This document shows, in pieces, positions 1 through 4,822 of a stretch of DNA of 6,844 bases. This stretch comes from Acinetobacter sp. (GTDB lineage: Bacteria > Pseudomonadota > Gammaproteobacteria > Pseudomonadales > Moraxellaceae). The notes under the pieces are model-generated. The model saw only the letters and a list, made by a program, of their open reading frames with translations, ran no database searches and was not told the origin of the DNA. Location: positions 1-6,844 of the forward strand of contig SSHD01000104.1 in NCBI GenBank assembly GCA_008017255.1. The letters run 5' to 3'. Within the stretch, counting starts at the first letter, position 1. Each line of letters opens with the position of its first letter. The translations under genes and the position numbers were made by a program.

Positions 1-71
1 GACTCGAACTGGCACGCTTTGTGGGCGGGGGATTTTAAATCCCCTGTGTCTACCGATTTCACCACTCGGGC
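1..71 (-). tRNA. tRNA-Leu (UAA), second copy, 3' end outside the window
   Basis: Bases 1-71 are identical, base for base, to positions 1833-1903, the first 71 nt (from the 5' end) of the complete tRNA-Leu(UAA) at 1818-1903. The 5' end lies at 71. The anticodon arm GGGGA-TTTAAAA-TCCCC gives anticodon UAA, and the long variable arm of a class II tRNA is visible. The last 15 nt, including the rest of the acceptor stem, fall beyond the window edge, so whether this copy is complete cannot be seen. Identity stops 2 nt upstream of the mature 5' end, so the copy corresponds to the gene itself and not to its flank. It has its own likely promoter at 81-109, which argues that it is expressed. Confidence 0.93.
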
Positions 72-80
72 ATGAGCGCA

Positions 81-109
81 ATAATAGTGTACCGCCGTAG
101 ACTTGGCAA
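81..109 (-). promoter_or_regulatory. Sigma70-type promoter of the partial tRNA-Leu
   Basis: On the minus strand the -35 box TTGCCA (109-104, 5 of 6 matches) and the -10 box TATTAT (86-81, 5 of 6) are separated by exactly 17 bp. The tRNA 5' end follows 10 bp after the -10. The stretch just after the -10 contains GCGC, the GC-rich discriminator typical of stringently controlled stable-RNA promoters. This is a sequence reading, not a mapped start. Confidence 0.65.
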
Positions 110-335
110 GAGTAAAAGCTAGTAATTGCTTTCTTTTCAATCAATTCTGCTGTTTGGTCGATGAAAATAAAAATTAATCCGACTGCTTCCATGAAATAAC
201 AGTAGCACTAGTTAGGTTGTATTCTGATGGCATATATAACCAGTAGTTACTAATCTAATAAACCCCTAAGCAAATATAAATGTAGAAAGCGGTTTTTATA
301 GAATGACTCAAATGTGAAGGGTAACAGTGAAGGGC
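110..335. other. Intergenic region without a recognisable gene
   Basis: This AT-rich stretch lies between the minus-strand tRNA promoter and the plus-strand promoter of the outer-membrane protein gene. I see no convincing reading frame, RNA gene or strong hairpin. A GTG at 314 could extend the downstream frame by 27 codons, but it has no ribosome binding site and gives a non-signal-peptide N-terminus, so I do not accept it. An isolated -10-like TAGAAT occurs at 299-304 without a matching -35. Confidence 0.5.
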
Positions 336-365
336 TTGACAGTTTGAAAGGCAAACAATTACATT
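336..365 (+). promoter_or_regulatory. Promoter of the outer-membrane protein/lipoprotein operon
   Basis: A perfect -35 TTGACA (336-341) is followed after 18 bp by TACATT (360-365, 4 of 6 matches to TATAAT). The -10 falls inside a tandem ATTAC repeat, so further copies of TACATT lie 5 and 10 bp downstream. A start near 372 would leave a leader of roughly 20 nt carrying the ribosome binding site GGAG at 385-388. The -35 is strong; the choice of -10 is an inference. Confidence 0.5.
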
Positions 366-377
366 ACATTACATTAC
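358..377 (+). repeat. Pentanucleotide tandem repeat, (ATTAC)4
   Basis: Four perfect head-to-tail copies of ATTAC fill 358-377. The tract overlaps the predicted -10 region and ends 7 nt before the GGAG ribosome binding site of the outer-membrane protein gene. Slippage in such a tract would change the leader length in 5-nt steps. Confidence 0.9.
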
Positions 378-394
378 TAACTATGGAGCGAACT

Positions 395-1150
395 ATGAAA
401 AAACTGTGTGCTTTAGCTATCGGGATTATATCAGTAAATACATTTGCAGACAGTAATTTGCGAATTGATACAAAACAAACACCACCGCCAATGCAAGTTA
501 CAACTCAGGAACAACAGTATGCTGTTGCGCAAAATGAGCAAGCATATCAACCGCAGACCTATCAACAAGCCAATCAATTTTCCATAGCGGCTGGCTACAG
601 TGGTTCGGATTTAAAGGACTCTGAGGGATATGGCGAGAAAGGTAATGGATTTTTCATTAATGGTGCATATCACTTTGATGATTCGGTAAATGTGTGGCTT
701 GAATTTGATAAGCAAAAAACTTCAGACATTAATGCTGAATTTTCAGATTCTGGAGTGGATGTTAAAGCAAAGGCGTCTTATGATTTAACTGAAATCGCAA
801 TGGGTGTTCAGTATAAATGGAATAGTGAACGATTATATGCAGGTATAGGAACAGGGCTTGGTTTTTCACGACTTAAATACAATGCTGATGCGAATGCTGT
901 AATTGATGGCGTGAGTTATTCAGAAAGCGAGAGTGAAACATACGATTATTATACTTGGCGAGTTGCAGATTTAGAGCTTGGCGCTAAATTTAATCAAAAT
1001 TTATCAGCTTTTGCTAATGTTGGTTATAAGTTATTGTTAAGTCTAGAGACAGACACTGAATGTGGATACTCTTATTGTGTATCAGGTCGAGCTGAAGATA
1101 TGGATTTAGATGGTGTTACCTATAAAGCTGGCTTGCGTTATAGTTTCTAA
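395..1150 (+). CDS. Outer-membrane beta-barrel protein (porin/opacity-like)
   Basis: A 251-residue secreted protein. The start at 395 is chosen because GGAG (385-388) lies 6 nt upstream and the product then begins with a clear signal peptide: MKK, a hydrophobic core, and a likely signal peptidase I site after NTFA (residue 18). Residues 19-62 are a Q/P-rich, low-complexity linker. Residues 63-251 show alternating polar/aromatic strands separated by charged loops, as in an 8-stranded barrel, and the protein ends in YSF, the C-terminal aromatic signal used by the Bam complex. C223 and C228 in a probable surface loop may form a disulfide. The gene is 21 nt upstream of a lipoprotein gene and is probably co-transcribed with it. 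Its codons look more AT-rich than those of folD and glpK. Substrate or role unknown; it could be structural, an adhesin or a small channel. Confidence 0.8.
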   Translation: MKKLCALAIGIISVNTFADSNLRIDTKQTPPPMQVTTQEQQYAVAQNEQAYQPQTYQQANQFSIAAGYSGSDLKDSEGYGEKGNGFFINGAYHFDDSVNVWLEFDKQKTSDINAEFSDSGVDVKAKASYDLTEIAMGVQYKWNSERLYAGIGTGLGFSRLKYNADANAVIDGVSYSESESETYDYYTWRVADLELGAKFNQNLSAFANVGYKLLLSLETDTECGYSYCVSGRAEDMDLDGVTYKAGLRYSF

Positions 1151-1171
1151 TTTATTTTAACAAGAGAAATA

Positions 1172-1660
1172 ATGACTATGAAATTTAAATTAGGTCTAAT
1201 TTTATTCGTTTCTAGTATCTTTGTTGGCTGTGCAACAGTTCCTCAAGCAGATCACAGTGTGGCACAACAAATTAAGCAGTTGAATACACCAAGTAATGGA
1301 AATGCAGCGATATATGTATATCGTTCTAATACTGTTGTGGGTGCTGCATTAAAAAAAGATGTATGGGTTGATGGAGAGTGCTTAGGCGAAACTGCACGAG
1401 GGGCTTTTTTTCATAGAGAGGTTTCAGGAAATCAGCAACATACTATTTCAACAGAATCTGAATTCTCACCTAACCATCTAGTATTAAATACGGAATCGGG
1501 TAAAAATTATTTTATTCAACAGTATATTAAGCCCGGTGTATTTGTTGGTGGTGCAAATTTGAAACAGGTTGATGACACTACGGGGAAAGCAGCAATTCTT
1601 AAATCTAAGTTGGCACAGTCAGGCAACTGTAGTAAGCCTGCAATTCAGCTGAATAAATAA
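1172..1660 (+). CDS. DUF2846-type lipoprotein
   Basis: A 162-residue predicted lipoprotein. The N-terminus MTMKFKLGLILFVSSIFVGC carries a signal peptide with lipid-attachment Cys at residue 20; Phe at -3 is slightly unusual for a lipobox. Ala at +2 (not Asp) suggests sorting to the outer membrane. Residues about 44-147 match, as I recall it, the DUF2846 pattern: a beta strand AAIYVYR, then a strand with VWVDGE, a central TISTES strand, and the GKNYFIQQ segment before the C-terminal part. The function of that family is unknown to me. Two further Cys (70 and 153) could pair in the periplasm. The start at 1172 is supported by AAGAGA at 1162-1167; the ATG at 1178 is an alternative. The gene follows the beta-barrel gene by 21 nt and ends before a strong terminator, so the two form an operon and may act together at the cell envelope (inference). 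Confidence 0.8.
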   Translation: MTMKFKLGLILFVSSIFVGCATVPQADHSVAQQIKQLNTPSNGNAAIYVYRSNTVVGAALKKDVWVDGECLGETARGAFFHREVSGNQQHTISTESEFSPNHLVLNTESGKNYFIQQYIKPGVFVGGANLKQVDDTTGKAAILKSKLAQSGNCSKPAIQLNK

Positions 1661-1703
1661 TTCGGGTACAGAATAGAAATTTCAGACATAAGCTCGACTT
1701 ACG

Positions 1704-1733
1704 AAAGCCAAACCATCGTGTTTGGCTTTTTTT
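1704..1733 (+). terminator. Intrinsic terminator of the outer-membrane protein/lipoprotein operon
   Basis: A perfect 10-bp stem (AAAGCCAAAC with GTTTGGCTTT) closes a 6-nt loop and runs into a stretch of seven T (1727-1733). It lies 44 nt after the lipoprotein stop codon. Confidence 0.88.
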
Positions 1734-1763
1734 ATAGATGGCTTATAGCTATATAGCAGCCAT

Positions 1764-1784
1764 AAAAAAACCAGCTTACGCTGG
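1764..1784 (-). terminator. Intrinsic terminator of the tRNA-Cys/tRNA-Leu transcript
   Basis: Read on the minus strand, CCAGC-GTAA-GCTGG is followed directly by seven T (1770-1764). It lies 33 nt past the 3' end of tRNA-Leu. AATTTTTT on the other side makes it potentially bidirectional, so it may back up the plus-strand terminator next to it. Confidence 0.75.
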
Positions 1785-1817
1785 AATTTTTTGCACCATA
1801 ATTCATGTACTGAAAAA

Positions 1818-1903
1818 TGGTGCCCGAGGCCAGACTCGAACTGGCACGCTTTGTGGGCGGGGGATTTTAAATCCCCTGTGTCTACCGATTTCACCACTCG
1901 GGC
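1818..1903 (-). tRNA. tRNA-Leu (UAA), complete
   Basis: An 86-nt class II tRNA. The acceptor stem pairs GCCCGAG (5') with CTCGGGC (3'), followed by discriminator A and an encoded CCA (1820-1818). The anticodon loop TTTAAAA in a GGGGA/TCCCC stem gives UAA. The variable arm is long, as expected for leucine, and the T arm contains GTTCGAGTC. It decodes UUA (and UUG by wobble). It follows tRNA-Cys by 11 nt on the same strand and is presumably processed from the same transcript; the Cys-Leu(UAA) order resembles the glyW-cysT-leuZ cluster of E. coli. Confidence 0.97.
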
Positions 1904-1914
1904 ATTACCAAATT

Positions 1915-1988
1915 TGGAGGCGGAGGTCGGAATCGAACCGGCGTACACGGAGTTGCAGTCCGCTGCATGACCACTCTGCCACCCCGCC
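1915..1988 (-). tRNA. tRNA-Cys (GCA)
   Basis: A 74-nt tRNA. The acceptor stem pairs GGCGGGG with CTCCGCC (one G-U), followed by discriminator U, which is the cysteine identity base, and an encoded CCA (1917-1915). The anticodon loop CTGCAAC gives GCA. The T arm carries GGTTCGATTCC. It is the first gene of the minus-strand Cys-Leu tRNA pair and is divergent from folD. Confidence 0.97.
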
Positions 1989-2004
1989 ATCACTTGGTGA
2001 GCAC

Positions 2005-2032
2005 ATATTAGCAATCTTTGTAAAAAAAACAA
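2005..2032 (-). promoter_or_regulatory. Probable promoter of the tRNA-Cys/tRNA-Leu transcript
   Basis: On the minus strand TAATAT (2010-2005) is preceded by TGC, giving an extended -10 (TGn), with TTGTTT (2032-2027) as a weak -35 at 16 bp spacing. The tRNA-Cys 5' end is 17 bp downstream of the -10. The hexamers are weaker than those of the other tRNA-Leu copy, so the placement is tentative. Confidence 0.45.
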
Positions 2033-2140
2033 TAGTGTTTTAAGCGAATATGCACATAAAACCAACATCTAAAAAAATATTGCGTTAATTATGATGTATT
2101 ATTTATGCAATAAATTTATCCCTCATTTTGGAGATGCGCT

Positions 2141-2989
2141 GTGGCATTGGTTTTAGACGGTCGTGCATTGGCAAAACAGATTGAAGCAGATTTGTTGCTA
2201 CGTGTAGAAGCATTAAAAGCAAAGACGGGGCGCACCCCAATTTTGGCTACTATTTTGGTGGGGGATGATGGCGCATCGGCGACTTATGTGCGCATGAAAG
2301 GCAATGCCTGTCTGCGTGTGGGGATGGATTCGCTGAAAGTTGAATTGCCGAAACAAACTAGCACTGAACAGTTGCTTGCTGAAATTAATAAACTCAACGC
2401 CAATCCTGATGTGCATGGCATTTTGCTGCAACACCCTGTGCCTGAACAGATTGATGAAAGAGCCTGTTTTGATGCGATTTCTTTGAAAAAAGATGTCGAC
2501 GGCGTGACCTGTTTAGGTTTTGGTCGTATGGCGATGGGCGAGGCAGCCTATGGTTCGGCAACTCCAGCAGGAATTATGACGCTGTTGCAGCAAAATAATA
2601 TTGAAATTGCAGGTAAACATGCAGTTGTGGTGGGGCGTTCGGCAATTTTAGGCAAACCAATGGCGATGATGTTATTGCAAGCCAATGCAACAGTCACCAT
2701 TTGCCACTCTCGCACCCAAAATCTCGCTGAATTGGTTAAGCAAGCCGATATTGTTGTTGGTGCGGTAGGTAAGGCTGAACTGATTCAAAAAGATTGGATT
2801 AAACAAGGGGCGGTTGTGGTTGATGCAGGTTTCCATCCACGTGATGGCGGTGGTGTCGGTGATATTCAACTTGTAGGTATTGAAGAAATTGCTTCTGCAT
2901 ATACGCCAGTTCCTGGTGGTGTAGGGCCGATGACGATTACGACTTTGATTCGTCAAACGGTAGAAGCCGCAGAAAAAGCACTGGGTTGA
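2141..2989 (+). CDS. folD: Bifunctional methylenetetrahydrofolate dehydrogenase/cyclohydrolase
   Basis: A 282-residue cytosolic enzyme that interconverts 5,10-methylene-THF and 10-formyl-THF (NADP-dependent dehydrogenase plus cyclohydrolase), feeding purine and formyl-Met synthesis. The length is normal for FolD. Visible family features: the catalytic Tyr49 and Lys53 in TYVRMK, the QHPVP motif (97-101), KDVDG (117-121), the nucleotide-binding [11 protein letters not shown] segment (163-173) and the C-terminal [10 protein letters not shown] signature (256-265). Translation starts at GTG: GGAG at 2130-2133 sits 7 nt upstream and the N-terminus [11 protein letters not shown] is complete for the family. 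The gene is divergent from the tRNA-Cys gene and stands alone, followed by two hairpin terminators. I find no convincing promoter; TATTAT at 2097-2102 lacks a good -35. The sequence fits my memory of Acinetobacter FolD closely. Confidence 0.97.
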   Translation: MALVLDGRALAKQIEADLLLRVEALKAKTGRTPILATILVGDDGASATYVRMKGNACLRVGMDSLKVELPKQTSTEQLLAEINKLNANPDVHGILLQHPVPEQIDERACFDAISLKKDVDGVTCLGFGRMAMGEAAYGSATPAGIMTLLQQNNIEIAGKHAVVVGRSAILGKPMAMMLLQANATVTICHSRTQNLAELVKQADIVVGAVGKAELIQKDWIKQGAVVVDAGFHPRDGGGVGDIQLVGIEEIASAYTPVPGGVGPMTITTLIRQTVEAAEKALG

Positions 2990-3009
2990 TTTTCAATAAA
3001 GCAAAATTC

Positions 3010-3047
3010 AAAGCTATGCAGACTAAGGTTTGTATAGCTTTTATTTT
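3010..3047 (+). terminator. folD intrinsic terminator
   Basis: A 14-bp stem (3010-3023 with 3028-3041, including G-U pairs) closes a TAAG tetraloop and ends in TTTTATTTT. CAAAAT and ATTTTG add an outer helix. It begins 20 nt after the folD stop. Confidence 0.85.
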
Positions 3048-3049
3048 GA

Positions 3050-3081
3050 AAAAGACTTCACAGATTACTGCGGAGTCTTTT
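3050..3081. terminator. Second, probably bidirectional hairpin terminator after folD
   Basis: AAAAGACTTC (3050-3059) pairs with GGAGTCTTTT (3072-3081), and CAG/CTG continue the stem above one A-C mismatch around an ATTA loop. T runs flank both sides (TTTT on plus, TTTTT on minus). Only 8 nt separate it from the first folD hairpin. Confidence 0.7.
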
Positions 3082-3099
3082 CATTATGAACAGATTGTA

Positions 3100-3296
3100 T
3101 GGTTTAACCACTACGTCTTACACTGCACCAAAGCTTTAATTGCTTTGGTTTGTTCAGGTTCGCCCTACTTTTGTTTAGGCAAAAGTAGGCAAAACCATTG
3201 TCATCCACAAAACTTGTCAAATAACATTAGAAAATTATTTATCGCAGAAACATTATCTTTCATGTGTAGTCCTGCCTCAGACAGTTGTGGATGACG
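3100..3296. repeat. Palindrome-rich non-coding block, probable dispersed intergenic repeat
   Basis: Four nested or adjacent inverted repeats lie here. TGGTT-T-AACCA is at 3100-3110. ACCAAAGC/GCTTTGGT (3127-3134 with 3142-3149) encloses 7 nt. CCTACTTTTG/CAAAAGTAGG (3164-3173 with 3180-3189) is a perfect 10-bp stem with a 6-nt loop. TCATCCACAA (3201-3210) matches TTGTGGATGA (3285-3294), with one extra G-C pair outside and imperfect pairing (ACTTGTC/GACAGT) inside. Two TTGTCA boxes (3198-3203 and 3214-3219) could be -35 elements for the methyltransferase gene but lack a convincing -10. A reading frame crosses the block from 2986, but I regard it as spurious. The architecture suggests a small non-autonomous or REP-like element; copy number elsewhere is unknown from here. 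Confidence 0.55.
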
Positions 3297-3352
3297 CTGG
3301 CGCGTTTCATATTGAGAGTTAAAGTTAATAGTTAATAAAGGTTAAATTTTTA

Positions 3353-4021
3353 ATGAGTTGTACATTTCAATTTACTAAAGCACCTGAGCAATTACTAAAA
3401 GCTTTGCACGAGGTCATTCCCAATACCGACTTGTTAGCACAACAGCTTCCAGAAACTCCAATTTCACTGTGGCTGATTCCCCCTGTATTTCCTACAGATC
3501 GGTTGGATGATGACGTTATTCGGCGCATTTGGAATGAAACACCGTATTGGATATTTTGCTGGGCATCTGGTTTGGCAATGGCGCAATGGTTGTTGGCAGA
3601 ACCGCAGCATGTGAAAGATAAAGTGGTATTAGACTTTGGCGCAGGCTCAGGCGTAGTGGCAATTGCTGCGAAACTGGCAGGTGCAAAACGAGTGATTTGT
3701 TGTGACATCGACCCAATCAGTTTAGCCTCCTGCCGTGAAAATGCTTTGCTGAATGATGTTGAGCTTGAATATTTAGATGACTTGTATAAAGCCGAGCAGG
3801 TTGATGTATTACTGGCAGCCGATGTGTTGTATGACCAATGCAATCGTTTCTTTTTAGATGAATTTTTAAAATTTGCCCCAAGCGTGTGGGTGGCAGACAG
3901 CCGAGTGAAAAACTTTAGTCATCCAAAATATATAAAAACAGTTGAGCGTAGCGCCAGTACTTGGCCAGACTTAGACGAAGCTAAAGAATTTAGAAATGTG
4001 AGTTTTTATAAGACTTTATGA
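3353..4021 (+). CDS. Class I SAM-dependent methyltransferase, possibly a protein-lysine methyltransferase
   Basis: A 222-residue cytosolic protein without signal or membrane segment. Motif I VLDFGAGSG (92-100) is the SAM-binding glycine loop. CCDIDP (116-121) ends strand beta-2 with the acidic residue that contacts the ribose. LLAADVLYD (153-161) holds the DxxY-like post-motif seen in the Methyltransf_16 group, which includes the ETF-beta lysine methyltransferase METTL20 and its bacterial relatives. The FCWASG segment (68-73) just before the fold also fits that group. The substrate assignment is an inference; a PrmA-like or unrelated small-protein methyltransferase is possible. The start at 3353 is supported by AAAGG at 3337-3341, though the 11-nt spacing is long. 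The gene seems monocistronic, separated from folD by terminators and the palindromic block, and is convergent with the next gene. Confidence 0.75.
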   Translation: MSCTFQFTKAPEQLLKALHEVIPNTDLLAQQLPETPISLWLIPPVFPTDRLDDDVIRRIWNETPYWIFCWASGLAMAQWLLAEPQHVKDKVVLDFGAGSGVVAIAAKLAGAKRVICCDIDPISLASCRENALLNDVELEYLDDLYKAEQVDVLLAADVLYDQCNRFFLDEFLKFAPSVWVADSRVKNFSHPKYIKTVERSASTWPDLDEAKEFRNVSFYKTL

Positions 4022-4039
4022 GTTTAATCAGCCATTAGA

Positions 4040-4067
4040 ATAGATGGCGTATATCTGCGCCATCTAT
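4040..4067. terminator. Hairpin between convergent genes, possible terminator
   Basis: A perfect 10-bp stem, ATAGATGGCG (4040-4049) with CGCCATCTAT (4058-4067), closes an 8-nt loop 18 nt after the methyltransferase stop. Neither side has a proper T run, so it may act with Rho or only protect the 3' end. Confidence 0.45.
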
Positions 4068-4140
4068 CTCATTATTCGCCTTGCATCATCTTCTTAAATT
4101 TCTGCATTAAAAAAGCAATCGGCCTAAGGCTTAGCCATGT

Positions 4141-4563
4141 TTATGAACAGGTATAACGCACGACATTTAAGGTGCTTGGTCGTGCTTCTAAGGCTTGGTG
4201 GGTTGCATAACCTTCGCTGTTATTTAAATCGGGTGAATTAGACAGTCCAAAGGTGGCGCGACTGTTACCGAGTTTGACCCCAAATTGTTCTTTGTTCGGT
4301 GGATTGATAATTTCACTGACACTCAATACTTTAATTTGATAAGTTTTTTCTGCACCTAATACCTGTTTGCAGGCCTGTAGTAATTTTTTTTCATCGACAC
4401 TACTTTTAGTGCGTGCGGCAAGTGTGTAGGCAAGTGTTGCAGAAGATGCGGTTTTATTTTCGATTTGATAGCCGATCACACCATTATATGGGCGTGGGGT
4501 ACTTTGGCATGCGATGAGCAGCGTGGAAGTCGCCAACAGCAGAAATAGATTAATTTTTTTCAT
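4141..4563 (-). CDS. Small predicted lipoprotein, unrecognised family
   Basis: A 140-residue predicted lipoprotein on the minus strand. It begins MKKINLF, has a hydrophobic core LLLATSTLLIA, and a lipobox LIAC with the acylated Cys at residue 19; Gln at +2 suggests the outer membrane. The mature part has no membrane segment and contains one further pair of Cys (in LLQACKQVLG and at the penultimate position, RYTCS), which might form a disulfide. I do not recognise the family. Two ATGs are close together (4569 and 4563); I prefer 4563 because AGGA (4575-4572) is then 8 nt upstream, versus 2 nt for the first. The gene is convergent with the methyltransferase and divergent from glpK. A 22-codon open stretch continues in frame after its stop codon. 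Confidence 0.72.
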   Translation of the reverse strand: MKKINLFLLLATSTLLIACQSTPRPYNGVIGYQIENKTASSATLAYTLAARTKSSVDEKKLLQACKQVLGAEKTYQIKVLSVSEIINPPNKEQFGVKLGNSRATFGLSNSPDLNNSEGYATHQALEARPSTLNVVRYTCS

Positions 4564-4604
4564 TGTCATGGTCCTGGTATCCTGATGCTAAGTATCGCAT
4601 AAAA

Positions 4605-4633
4605 TCTATATTGAGTTGAGCGCAATTGTGCAA
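4605..4633 (-). promoter_or_regulatory. Probable promoter of the small lipoprotein gene
   Basis: On the minus strand TTGCAC (4633-4628) and TATAGA (4610-4605) are spaced by 17 bp, giving a leader of about 30 nt before the lipoprotein start. The hexamers are only moderate matches. Confidence 0.4.
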
Positions 4634-4679
4634 GTGCAGGGCATTGGTTTTATTTTTAGTTCGAAATTTAATAAAAAAT

Positions 4680-4708
4680 TTTCGTTTCCGAATAATTATG
4701 CCTATAAT
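4680..4708 (+). promoter_or_regulatory. glpK promoter with long leader
   Basis: TATAAT at 4703-4708 is a perfect -10. The -35 position (4680-4685, TTTCGT) is poor, which fits a regulated or activator-assisted promoter. A start near 4715 would give a leader of about 108 nt. Within that leader lies a second dyad, TCGAA-TCG-TTCGA (4756-4768), which could be an auxiliary repressor site. The 67-codon TTG-started frame across 4616-4819 is not convincing. Confidence 0.55.
4681..4692 (+). promoter_or_regulatory. GlpR-like operator upstream of glpK
   Basis: TTCG-TTTC-CGAA is an inverted repeat with a 4-nt spacer. It has the same layout as the core of the E. coli GlpR operator as I recall it (TTCG-ATAA-CGAA). 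Outer flanks AAxT/AxTT extend the symmetry partly. It lies 10 bp upstream of the perfect -10 box, in the spacer/-35 area, where a bound repressor would block polymerase. glpR itself is encoded downstream at 6449. Binding is inferred. Confidence 0.55.
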
Positions 4709-4755
4709 TTAGCGAATTTTTATTTTATAGAACAGTTATTGCTTTATGGGCGTAG

Positions 4756-4768
4756 TCGAATCGTTCGA
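4756..4768. promoter_or_regulatory. Palindrome in the glpK leader, possible second operator
   Basis: TCGAA-TCG-TTCGA is a perfect interrupted dyad 55 bp before the glpK start. Its TTCG/CGAA half-sites resemble those of the upstream GlpR-like site but in the reverse arrangement, so it may be an auxiliary site or chance. Confidence 0.3.
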
Positions 4769-4822
4769 TTTGGCGTGCAAGATATTGCGTTCATAAATCA
4801 AATCGGTCTGCATGGATAGGAC

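Noticed and set aside
314..394. 27-codon N-terminal extension of the outer-membrane protein
   Set aside because: It would bury the signal peptide behind a polar segment and use a GTG without ribosome binding site. It also lies upstream of and across the predicted promoter; the ATG at 395 has GGAG at ideal spacing.
72..1817. Integrative element using tRNA-Leu as attachment site
   Set aside because: No integrase, recombinase or transposase is coded between the two tRNA copies, and the repeat includes the tRNA 5' end. I keep only the direct-repeat observation.
1738..2043. 101-codon plus-strand reading frame over the tRNA pair
   Set aside because: Antisense translation of the same two tRNAs (ARGQTRTGTL, RRRSESNRRTR), a frequent misannotation.
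1682..2068. 128-codon minus-strand reading frame over the tRNA pair
   Set aside because: It reads straight through tRNA-Cys and tRNA-Leu; its peptide (for example WQSGHAADCNSVYAGSIPTSAS) is the well-known artefact of translating tRNA genes.
2986..3294. 102-codon frame overlapping the folD stop
   Set aside because: It crosses both folD terminators and the palindromic block, has no ribosome binding site, and its composition is not protein-like. If the block is a dispersed repeat, similar frames would be expected elsewhere.
3367..3843. 158-codon minus-strand frame inside the methyltransferase gene
   Set aside because: Shadow of the plus-strand gene, Ser/Ala/Asn-rich, without conserved motifs.
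4616..4819. 67-codon TTG-started frame just before glpK
   Set aside because: It spans the glpK promoter and operator, has no ribosome binding site, and is rich in F/N/Y as expected from AT-rich non-coding DNA.
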